The translations under genes and the position numbers were made by a program. Of a stretch of 64,000 nucleotides of DNA, positions 11,870-21,716 are shown one piece after another (position 1 is the stretch's first letter; each line of letters opens with the position of its first letter). This DNA comes from Rhexocercosporidium sp. MPI-PUGE-AT-0058 (lineage: Eukaryota > Ascomycota > Leotiomycetes > Helotiales): positions 2,542,001 through 2,606,000 of the forward strand of contig JAGTJL010000001.1 of assembly GCA_020746875.1 (NCBI GenBank), written 5' to 3'. The notes under the pieces were generated by a model that saw only the letters and a list, made by a program, of their open reading frames with translations, searched no databases and was not told the DNA's origin.

Positions 11870-13976
11870 ATGAAGTTTTTCATTCTGACTATTGTCTCCC
11901 TTGCTAGCATAGTCTATGGGCAGCAAAAGCTTGGGAACAAGTGTGGCGGGCAAAGTTGGACTGGTACGACAAAATGTGTCTCTGGAGCCGCCTGCATCTA
12001 TCAAAATGCATACGATTCACGATGCTTGCCAGGTAAGTAATCAGCTCACCTAATGCAGTATCACGCAGTGTGATTAAGCCTTGATAGCAGATACCGATGA
12101 TATTCTCAAGTATCAATCACCTGAGACCACTATTGATACGCCTCAACATCTCGAGATCCGTGCCACAGGAAACTTCACTTGGGATAGGAAGACCTTTTAT
12201 GTCAATGGCAACGCCTTCCAGATCATCGGTGGCCAGATCGATCCTCAGCGGGTACCTCGGGACTACTGGGCTCAGCGGATTCAGATGGCCAAAACAATGG
12301 GGCTCAACACCATCTTCTCGTACGTGTATTGGCAACACATCGAGCCGCACCAAGGCCAATTTAACTTCACGGGCAACAACGATATCGCCGCATGGTATCA
12401 GGAGATCCAAAAGGCAGGCATGAAGGCTGTACTTCGTCCTGGCCCCTATATTTGCGGCGAGCGGGACTATGGTGGACTTCCGGGCTGGCTCACTCAAGTA
12501 TCGGGCTTGAGGATTCGCTCCAACAACGCCCCCTTTCTCGCTGCCACTGGTAACTACTTCGCAAAGCTCGGTTCTCAGGTACAAAGCGCTCTGATCAGCG
12601 CTGGGGGGCCCATCCTCATGGTACAGATCGAGAACGAATACGGATACGCCGGGGGAGATCACTCCTACACGAGTGCCCTATCGAACCTGCTCAAAACCAG
12701 TTTTCCAAACATGAAGCAGTACACCAATGATGGTAGTCAATCTGGAGCTATCAAAAATGGACAAGTCCCTGGGGCTTTGTCTGTCATTGACGGCACAGAC
12801 ACAAAGAAAGGGTTCGCTCTACGTGACCAAGTAATTACGGACCAGAGCAGCCTGGGCCCTCTCATGAATGGCGAGTATTGGATCCGTTGGTTTGACTCGT
12901 GGGGTTCTCACAACGGTCACTCGAGCTATGACGGTGACACTGGAGGGAGAGCAGGACGAGCCAGCGAGTTGGACTGGATCTTGTCCAATGGCCACCACTT
13001 TAGCATATACATGTTCCATGGCGGGACAAGCTTTGCTTTTGGCAGTGGAAGTGCGGATGCGAAACCTGTGTCGGCATTCACCACGAGCTACGACTACGGT
13101 GCTCCTCTCGGCGAGACAGGCCGCCCTGCAAACATATATACTGATTTCCGTAATACAATCATCAAGCACGTGTCAAACACACCTGCAGTACCTTCGACTC
13201 CGCCTCTCACAACCGTAGCCGACTTCGCGCTTACGCCGATGCAGGGACTCTTCGATAATCTACCGACACCACGAACATCCTCTTCAGCATTATCTATGGA
13301 AGCCACTGGCCAAGTTTTTGGTTACATTCTTTACGAGTCCATTGCAACCACCGCTGCCTCGGGTAAAGTGCAACCTGGTCCTGGTGCCCCTCGCGACCGA
13401 GTCATTGTCTACGTCAACGGTCTGAAGAAAGGCGTTATCGATGGCATCTACAAGACGCCTGCTACGGTGAACATCAACTTGGCCAAGGGTGACAAACTCT
13501 GGCTTCTAGTAGAGAACCTGGGACGGGCCGATAATGGCTTCAGCGATCAGACCAAGGGCATTGTGGGCGCTGTGACTGTCGGTGGAACTACAATTAGCGG
13601 TTGGAACCACTACAACTTTCCACTTGAAATTGCGCCGTCACTCACTGGTAGCAAGACAGTTGTGGCTGGTGGCCCTCCAGTCTGGTATCGGGGTACCTTT
13701 ACGACAAACCAATCGGGCATGGCGGCCGATACATTCCTGTCCCTACCAGGAGGCGTGAAAGGAGTTGTTTTTGTGAATGGTTATAACCTGGGTAGGTATT
13801 GGACTATCGGGCCACAACAAGAGCTGTTTGTTCCAGGCTGTTACTTGCGCCAGGGTGCTGCAAACGAAGTTCTTGTCCTTGAACTTGAGCCAGGAACTAC
13901 AAGTCGTGTAGCCCGAGGCGTGGCAACGCGAACTTGGAGGAACAATCCAGATCCGGATTGTACTGGCTGTTCTTGA
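11870..13976 (+). CDS. Beta-galactosidase GH35 with N-terminal CBM1 cellulose-binding module
   Basis: Exons 11870-12032 and 12091-13976 give about 682 residues. Exon 1 encodes a 17-residue signal peptide and a whole CBM1: C25-GG, W30-TGTT, C36, C42, N46-x-Y48, C52-LP, with all four Cys. Exon 2 encodes a GH35 enzyme that removes terminal beta-galactose: GGQIDPQRVPRDYW, TIFSYVYWQHIEP, RPGPYICGERDYGGLPGWL, acid/base E237 in IENEYG, nucleophile E316 in NGEYWIRWFDSWG, then the jelly-roll part with NGYNLGRYWTIGPQ and a Cys-rich end. The linker between the modules is short. The intron separates the two modules almost exactly, suggesting the CBM was gained as an exon. Two of the three flat aromatic CBM1 positions appear replaced (Leu for the first, Asp for the last), so cellulose binding may be weak. 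Confidence 0.92.
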
Positions 13977-14828
13977 TGTTGGGCGTGTCGGCAACCTTGC
14001 GCCCTAGAAGTTGGAATGTGGATGATTTTGTAGCTTTGTGTACTCCTCAAGGTCTATTTGACCGCAAGAACCGAAAGATCTGCTTGGAAATTTATCATTC
14101 TTCGTACTATTTCACAACCACAACTGTCGTTCGATTTAGGATATCTTTCAAACCCCTTTAGATTAGAAATATAGTATAACGGTATTTATTAGCTACTAGA
14201 GAATGTTCCCAAGTAAAACGGGGGTTTTAAAATCATGTTCCAGTCACAGGTCCAGTTCAGACAGTCTAGGTCTTCTTCCCTCCTAATTCACAGATTCAAG
14301 AGTCATTTTACATTAATTAGACAAGCCACGGGATTTTCCGATCCACTTATGTCCTACTTTATCTGGCACGCTGCTAGTTTTGTTTTCATTTGTCTTTAAC
14401 GAAACACTGGCGTCACTGGCCCCACAGGGCTCCCTGCAGGTTCCCCTCACGAGCGAGTCAGCTCTGCATTAATTACACTGACACTTGACCCGAAATTTTA
14501 TCATTAGACATGAAAATAGTATAGTCCTCATTTGCTCCAGAATGCGTTCAGAAACAGTGCTAAAAATTACCACTGTCTTCTCTCATACCCGTCAGAATAG
14601 CTTGACTTGTTCAAGCTTCACGGAATATCTAAACCCTGATCCGGGTAAATCAGAAGTGTAGGCCAGGCTAAATTAAAAGAGAACCTATGAACGCAAATAG
14701 AGCGACCAAGTAGGCTCTTGAGCCAGACGATTGATCGGTGGACAATTTAAACCCCGTAGATATTGGAGCACGGAGGATATTTATTATTATTAAAGGACCT
14801 GGACGATCCGTAAGGCGACCCACTTTGC

Positions 14829-14850
14829 GGGGGAGGGAGGGGGAAGGGGA
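14829..14850 (+). promoter_or_regulatory. G-rich run (possible G-quadruplex) upstream of the CE1 TATA box
   Basis: Four runs of three to five G separated by one or two A fit the usual G-quadruplex pattern. The run lies about 35 nt upstream of the TATA-like box. A CreA-like GCGGGG overlaps its left edge. A function is not shown. Confidence 0.35.
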
Positions 14851-14884
14851 CCCCGACGTTCCTTCATGAACTAAGATGGTATAC

Positions 14885-14893
14885 TATATAAAG
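14885..14893 (+). promoter_or_regulatory. TATA box of the CE1 esterase gene
   Basis: The sequence tatataaag lies 75 nt before the ATG at 14968, a good consensus match at a usual distance. Confidence 0.6.
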
Positions 14894-14967
14894 TTGAGGT
14901 TTTTGACAGTTTGTCTGTTGGACTTGCTTTCTTTACAGTGCTTTCACATTTTAGACGATTCTTTGGA

Positions 14968-16032
14968 ATGTTCAGCATGTTTTTTACAACACTTCTTTTG
15001 GTTGCTGCCGCTGGCAGTCTGGTCGATGCCCTCTCTTCCTCTCTCCAGCAGGTGACTGCGTTCAATTCGTCCCCCACTAAAGCAAAGATGTATGTGTATG
15101 TTCCGACAAGCAAGCTGGCCAAGCCACCCATCATCGTCGCGATACATCACTGCGCGGGCACGGGACCAAGTTATTTTGGCGAAACCCAAGGCTATGCTCA
15201 AGCTGCTGACAAGAGTGGCTTCATGATCATCTACCCAAGCTCTCCATCTAGGTTCGTGACTTCCTGTACCGAGAGACTCTGGGATCACATCGTTTTGTTC
15301 CCAATCCTGGAATCCCAAGACTTTAACAAGAACTACATACTAAAGTTTTGAATAGTGGGGGCTGCTGGGACGTGTCCTCGAAAGCATCACTTACTCACGA
15401 CGGCGGTGGAGACAGTCAGACCATCGTCAACATGGTGAGCTATGCCGTCACAAAATATGGTGGCGACTCGAGCAGGGTGTACATGACTGGAAGTAGCTCT
15501 GGCGCTATGATGACAAACGTCTTGGCTGGTGCTTATCCCAATGTCTTCAAAGCTGCAACTTTGTACGGCGGTGTCCCCGATGGATGCTTCTATGTTGCAA
15601 GCGCCACAGCAGGAATGGCAACACCTGCGTGGAACGGTCAATGCTCTGGAGGTACCTTGATCAAGACGGCTCAGCAGTGGGGTGATCAAGCCCGTAGTTA
15701 CTACCCTGGATATACTGGTGCCCGACCCAAGATGATGATGTATGTATCTTGACAAGCGACCATCCAATTTTGAGTCATTACTAACGTCAATGAATAGATA
15801 TCATGGGACGATCGATACTACGCTGCGGTACGCCAATTATAATGAAGAGCTAAAGCAGTGGTCGAACGTACTTGGTGTATCCTTTAGCAGCAATAAGACC
15901 AACACACCAATTTCGGGCTATACGAAGATGTTGTATGGCGATGGCACAAAACTTGTAGGAATTTCGGCTGCTAATGTCGGACATACCCCGCCAATTCGTC
16001 CAGCTGATGATCTCGCCTGGTTTGGTCTTTAA
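14968..16032 (+). CDS. CE1 acetylxylan / feruloyl-type esterase (secreted)
   Basis: Carbohydrate esterase family 1 enzymes remove acetyl (or feruloyl) groups from plant wall polysaccharides. Exons 14968-15251, 15356-15739 and 15798-16032 give about 300 residues. A signal peptide ends near VDALSSS. Typical motifs follow in order: IIVAIHHCAGTGPSYF (oxyanion region), FMIIYPSSPS, GGCWDVSS, nucleophile S142 in TGSSSGAMM, D229 in YHGTIDTT, and H285 in VGHTPP before the family ending DLAWFGL. The Ser-Asp-His triad is therefore complete. No CBM follows, unlike many CE1 enzymes. The start is the first ATG of the frame; a second ATG three codons on would also keep the signal peptide. It lies 1 kb downstream of CBM1-GH35 on the same strand with its own TATA box. 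Confidence 0.92.
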
Positions 16033-17234
16033 AGTTCATGCTGCATTCTACGGGACGGTCGGATTCTCAAGTAGCAAGCAGCACCAAGTTCAGAGAAAGA
16101 TGCTGGTGGAGGAGAACGCAATGGCTAGTAGGCTTCTCAATAGCCATTCAAAGTTCCATGTACATATTTCTAGCTTTACATATTCTTTTGACACTGTCCG
16201 CATGTCCCACTACCCTCTCATTTCCCTTTCCCTCCGCTTGTTCGCCTTGCGGTTGTTCAGCCCTAGAAGGATGGGCTCCTAGGCCACTAACAGTAGGTTC
16301 TTCCCTCTCGTATGAACTGTGAAGGTCATTCAACGGATCCTTCTTCATGAGTCTTGGGACACCTTGAAAACGCACTAGTTGCCTCTCGGCCTCTCGAATT
16401 GATGAATTAAAGCGAAGTCAGGCAGCTCTCTGTGGGGCAGCGAGATGTTCGGTAGTTGAATCGATTTGATGTAATTCCACTTCCCATTGTGGCCTCTGAG
16501 GAAGCGTTTTCAGTATTCGAAGAATGCAGACTTTCATTTGACGTGAGTGATATATTTCTGGACTGACCGAAGCATGGGCTGTTTCCCTTTTTCGCAAAGT
16601 CTTCGGGTGTGAAGGCTGGTAGTTCTCGGAAAGACTTGGCATCGGGGGCTATACGACGACTTCCAATTGATCAAAGCTGCTCAGAATTTCTCCTCCATTT
16701 CCCAATCTGCTTCAAATATCCCAGCAAGAGCAAGCTGGCTACGCTGCTACACTGCTACATCCTTACATCATGTTGCGGTCAATTGACTATGGGCTTCCTC
16801 CCGATGAACTTCTCTCCAATGAACGTCCTACATCGAACTTCCTGCCAAATACGCCATTGAACTCCCTGCCAAGAAACGACCGCATTCCTCTCAGAAATCC
16901 CAGTTCTCTCCTTCGGAGATAGCCCACGCGAATGTGATCCTCGGCTTCTTTGTCGCAGCTGCGTACAATCCCTCGATCTCCGTCTTCTTCTTCCATAACT
17001 TTATCTAATAGTGTGTTGAGATAGCACTCTTTCGACCAGGCTCGCCCTCTCCAAACAATCGACGACCCTTGGCTTCAAGATTTACCAGAGATTTAATATT
17101 GAGCGCAGACTCTCTGTTAGGACGAACGTAGAGAACAAATTCGTCAAACTGAAGGAACTTATTCGGTTCATGGCGTAAGATTTGAGTCGACCGTGACATT
17201 GGGAGGGCGAATCTTTTACCCGGACTCGCAATGC
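16033..17234. other. Intergenic region after the CE1 gene
   Basis: No credible gene. Short open frames on both strands lack recognisable features. Confidence 0.5.
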
Positions 17235-17865
17235 CTAGAAAGAACTGGCAGTCATCATGTTCCCAAAGCTGTTTGGGTCGTAGGCCCCAATAGTATAGCT
17301 CACAGTATCCTTGTCCCAGTTGATGTAGGTCTGTGGTGAGCTTGCTGGAGCATCAAAAGCTGGCCAATAGAGTCTATTCGAGACCATCACCTCGCCTCTA
17401 GTACCCCCCTTATTGGTGTTAACGAAATCGATCTTTTTCGTAGCCTTGACTGCCTCAGCAGGAGCGCCGAAGGCAAGAACGTAGCTCTTGAGTCCAACGA
17501 AGCGTGCTAACTGACAGATTTGGAGGATGACTGGCATGTTCCAAGTGGTTTTCGGGACAATGTACCCCTCGAGTTCGTACACTTGCTGTTCATCGCCAAA
17601 CTTGATCTCTTCCTTCCATACCTTTCGAATCTCTCCCATATCATCCTTTGAATCCCCAGAGGGAGCCGTGGGAAGCAGGTGAACTTGACGGTGTCCGAGA
17701 CGGCATCGATCGAAGTCCATACGACTTTCATGCAACGAGGAGTTGGGGTTGAAAGTGCCGACCTAGAGGTTGGTTAGCAAGCTATTAATTTGAGGTGGGC
17801 TTGAAGACTTACGGATTGTAGCTAGGGGCAGGAGACCTAGCCGTTGACTTTGACTTTGAGTTCAT
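17235..17865 (-). pseudogene. 2EXR-domain-like gene with a frame break
   Basis: On the minus strand an ATG at 17865 starts a 53-nt exon ending in a perfect gtaagt donor (17812). The acceptor at 17763 joins it in frame to a second exon. That exon encodes KFTCFPRLPLGIQRMIW, the opening of the fungal 2EXR domain (F..FPxLPxExRxxIW). That frame stops at 17507. The rest of the domain continues in another frame down to 17235: EIRKVWKEEI, VILQICQLARFVGLKSYVLAFG and SPQTYINWDKDTVSY, which match the later 2EXR blocks. I found no GT-AG intron that links the two frames. The joint at about 17610-17660 contains a near-duplicate of some 20 bp (ggattcaaagga and agattcgaaagg), so a short duplication may have caused the shift. 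2EXR proteins have no settled function. Confidence 0.5.
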
Positions 17866-18676
17866 GATTGCTCAGTCGATATCGGTGACTTGACTTGATT
17901 CACGGAGCATCAAGATCAGTCGTATTGGGTTGGGAGAGCACAACGATATTGTTCGGAGGTTTCTGAAGGTCGAAAAGTGTTGCTGTAGAGGTCGAGGTTC
18001 AGGGGAACTAAAGAAGTGGTGGTTGAAAAGAGAGGGGCTAAATCAAGCGGTTAACACTAGAACGAATTTGAAGGTACGTTTACTTTATCCAGGACTAAAT
18101 CTACTAGAAATGCATCTTTCGATTTCGAGTCTATTTAGTATTGAGCCACCACTGTTCACAATTTTATCAAAGCTGTTTTAGTTAAGAAGCCACGCTTCGT
18201 TATTCTGTCCAGCTCCACTAGTGCAGGTGAGATGTTAAAGGCTGTCGAACTTGAGCATTCTGACAGAAAGTAAAAAGATAAACAAATCTCTTAGAGAGTT
18301 GCCTACAATGACGTCTTCTCGGTAATACCGATTAGAATAATCAACTGCGTCGAAAGGCATTTCTAAGTGGCTTGGCCTTGTATACAGACATTATCTTACT
18401 GCAAATGAAAGCTTCAGCAGCCTCGTCCAGAACTTCCACGTCACTAGCATCAGACGAATCATGTTAAACAAAACATTCAGAATACCGGAGATCATGATAC
18501 GCGCAATACGGACAGCAAAAGCATATGTGAAGTGAAAAGAATTCATTCATAGATTCACATCCTAATTCTCATTACAAAACCATAGACAGCTACCAACCAA
18601 GAAGACCAATCCAAAAGCGATATCTACACTGTCAATATCCGATCAGAGGCCAATATCTTCCAAGATCCAAGGAAAT
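17866..18676. other. Intergenic region, no gene recognised
   Basis: Nothing supportable was found; short open frames are likely chance. Confidence 0.45.
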
Positions 18677-19970
18677 TCATAACAAGGAGTCACTCCGTGG
18701 CACAGGACGTTCCCAGTATCCAGATTGAGCAGCAGATGTTACTCTCGCTGCCAACTCCAGAGCGGTCATCGGGTGCTCATCTTCCTTGTCCATGTCTTCC
18801 TGAGCAGAGGTAGGTGCTGCAGTTCGTGCTGGTGCCCGGCCAACATTGTTGAGAGCGTGAATAAAGAGCGAAGGACCTGATATCTCCTGAGAGGCTTCCG
18901 ACCGCTGTTCGAGCTCTGGGCCATGGGTAGATGTCGGACCTTTTCTCCGAGCGTTAATGAAGGTATGCTCTGAAATGAGGTCTTGGCCAATATTTGTCCC
19001 ATGAACTCTCTTATCGACTACCCATCCGTCAATAGATTTTCGATATTGGATTCTGACAATATCGGCTAGATCGTCGCCGTCGGTTGATCGTGTTAGAGGG
19101 AGTGGGTAGTGATAAATCACACCCTTGACCTTTATGCCGTGGAAGAGGTCAATTGCTGCCTTCTCCTCTTCAGTCCAAGTGATCTTCTGGTCTTCTAGGA
19201 CTGGTTTGCTCTTGCGTCAAGGACTGCGATGAGTATACTAGAACACCCCGAGATCTCCCGAAAAGCGACTGTACAGTGTATCCAAGTCCCTATGAACATG
19301 TCCTTTGCTCCAAGCGCATCTGCCATCAATTTCTCTCCTGTAGGTAGTTTGGAAAGCCGTTGGTCCTCGTTGAGCACCTAGAATAATTCACCATTTCGTC
19401 AGACGGGTAGGCCATCTGTTTTTGCAATGCGGAGATCTACATGGCGATTCCGATTCGTCATTTGTATACGCGATGAGAGGAAATAGAGCCTCAAAGCCGG
19501 TGTATAGGGTTTGAAAGTCACTTAATTGGGACTCCATATTTGATGGAGTGTTCGGTATGGGTGGACATGCTACAAGAGAATGTATGTATGTAGCTAGTGG
19601 CTCTTGGTCGCTTATGTTAGTCTCCTGTGTGAGTATCAGCGAGTCTTCACTAGAGTGACGAACTTCTCGTAGATTGAGTTCACGAGAACCCACTGAGAGT
19701 CAAGGATGTGTTCTTCCGCTCTTGCTTAGAACGTGAGATGCGAAACGACCTAAACTTACTGGGTCACTATCCTCTAATGTTCTGAAACAGCTGCTTGTTG
19801 AGTCATCGTTGTTTAGAGAACGGACATGGGTTCTAAGGTAGCCAGATCTGTTTTCTGTTGTAGCCGTTTCTCCTAGCCTTTGGTGGGTGATTTTGGAGGA
19901 TTTGAGAACTTGGAGGATGCTGTCGAGGTGGCTACTTGGTAATAAGTTGCAATGAGGTTAGTGATGGGCT
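18677..19970 (-). other. Unresolved spliced locus of unknown function (gene or recent pseudogene)
   Basis: Several coding-like blocks follow each other on the minus strand. A block at about 19960-19765 ends in a gtaagt donor after LEDSDP. A second spans about 19690-19430 (SLILTQETNISDQEPLATYIHSL). A third at 19380-19200 is preceded by an attctag acceptor, and a last block of at least 147 codons runs from about 19190 to 18677 (WTEEEKAAIDLFHG, then VIYHYPLPLTRSTDGDDLADIVRIQYRKS). Phases of the obvious donors and acceptors do not all agree: some joins need very short introns (about 36 nt) or a weak donor. No ATG precedes the first block in frame. I recognise no domain. It may be a real gene with unusual introns, or one recently broken. 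Confidence 0.35.
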
Positions 19971-21471
19971 TTATGATAGATTTCAGGCGGCCTCTTAAGA
20001 GGTGGAAAATGTTTTGAACTTCTCGAGTATATGAAATTATTATTTTGTGTAGAGATAGCTTTTCTTAGGGCTGGGAGGAATTGTTAGTCTTGTATCTTTC
20101 GCAAGATTTTAGTACTTGGTTGTAATCATTGAAAGCCTTGTTTTCATAATTTTTGCGCTGGTCAAGAATTAAACACCGAGGAAAGCAAATGGGCCGGAAC
20201 CTTCCAATCAGGTTTGCGAACGGGTTTACTTGAGAAATACAAGACTCTTCCTGCTTCTTCTAACGTCTCATTCACCTTGAGACGATCACTGCTTGCTACT
20301 TTTTGGTCCTTAATGCTATATCCTATACATGGCGAGTGTAGTATTGCTGGTCTAAACAGGGTAATGTATGTTTGGAAAAGAAAAGTTAGAAATAATTAAG
20401 AATATGAGAAGTGTTTATATACCCTGGCGAAGACGCAATTGATATGGAGCAATCACGCAAAGGTGAGCCGTGAGAACAATTTGGCCATGGGTGCGAGGCT
20501 TCAGTAACCCTTAATTGATCTTCCTTCCTCCTGATTGCCATCCAAGCTGCCCTAGATCTGTTCTTTGCCTCCACATTCAAACAACGAAACATTCAAACAC
20601 CCGTGCAAGGTGGCACGAGGTAGCAACTGATTTGTTTTCATCACCCTGCGAGTTTCCAGTGATGATGTAGTAGCATACCACCGGTGTGGTATATCCTCCA
20701 CTATGCACTCATTGCCACCATTTTTCGGTTGAGAAAGGGGGTTGAGGTCGTTTAAAATCAATGATTGTAAACAAAGGCTCCTGTGGAGGCTTGGCACCCG
20801 CCCCCGGTCGCGCTTTCCTCCCCAGGCTCAACGCCAAATCCCTCCGGGCATCCCACCCGACCACTTCCTTCATTTCTTCCCTTCTACTTCCTACTCATTC
20901 ATGCAGCAACGGGAGTTCTCTTTCCCATTCTACCTGTAAGAACAACTGTATCAAAGCCACCAAACAACATGGGAGACATCGGGTGGGAAGTCGGTCACTG
21001 TCCCACCAATGGACAAGGGTGTTAGCACGGAAGGATATTGGCGACAAGGGTTGAGGGATCTTGGGGCAAGAGTTCTAGCGACCAAGGATTTTGGGGGCAA
21101 GGGATTTTGAGCACAAGGGATTTTGAAGCCTCGATCCTGGACTTCTCTGTTCCAGGCTTCTCCCGAATTTCTACCGCCCTCCAATGGTATCTCAGGATCG
21201 ACTTGAGAGTCTATGCCCCTCTGCTCCTTGCGCCCCTCTTAAGTCCTTGCTCTTCTATGTCCCTGGTTCTACCACCGCAACCTCGACACTTCTCAGTACT
21301 CTGGCTCACGTGACCTGCGCCGTCTTTACTAACGCCGGCTCGGGCACGGCTTCGCTTCAGCTTGGCTCATCCCCTTGAGGCATCATGGCGCAGTTAAGAC
21401 ACCCACCAGAAATCGTCAATTTTAAACGAGGAGCCCAGACAATGAGCCGCCTGCATGCATGTGGCTTCTGC
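19971..21471. other. Intergenic region with degenerate short repeats
   Basis: No gene is recognised in this 1.5 kb. Around 21040-21130 there is a degenerate tandem repeat built on 'aagggattttg' with intervening G-rich spacers. Confidence 0.45.
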
Positions 21472-21631
21472 TATTGGGTGGTGAGGATAAATAAACACAC
21501 CCCTTGCAATCGCTTCTCAAAACTTCGACCCCACAAATACAGCAGATCTAGGTTTCCTGTTGGCCTAATTTCTGGTTGAGGCTGACTCCACGAAGTCAGG
21601 GGGTGCGTTTATTTATCCTCACCACCCAGTA
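21472..21631. mobile_element. MITE-like element with 29-bp terminal inverted repeats and TA flanks
   Basis: The arms at 21475-21503 and 21600-21628 are inverted copies of 29 bp with a single mismatch; the arm starts tgggtggtgaggataaat. A TA dinucleotide lies just outside each arm (21472-21473 and 21630-21631), as expected for a Tc1/mariner or Fot1/pogo-type target site. The core of under 100 bp has no coding capacity, so this is a non-autonomous element. It lies just upstream of the start of the next gene (21717), so it may sit in its promoter. Confidence 0.7.
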
Positions 21632-21716
21632 TTAAAGCTATATTTATCCCATCAAGCCAACAACGTCCTAACAAAGATATCCTCGATCGTTGCCCTCTCT
21701 CTCGCCAGTATTTACG

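Larger units (their letters stand above)
13977..14967. other. Intergenic region and promoter of the CE1 esterase gene
   Basis: No gene is seen. The region has an XlnR-like GGCTAAA at 14666-14672, a G-rich run at 14829-14850 with four G-tracts, and a TATA-like tatataaag at 14885-14893 about 75 nt before the start codon at 14968. Confidence 0.5.

Noticed and set aside
16418..17200. Short minus-strand open frames after the CE1 gene
   Set aside because: No motifs and no splice structure; they probably arise by chance.
21184..21378. 64-codon plus-strand open frame (Ser/Thr/Ala-rich)
   Set aside because: Low-complexity composition, no signal peptide or known domain; not enough to support a gene.
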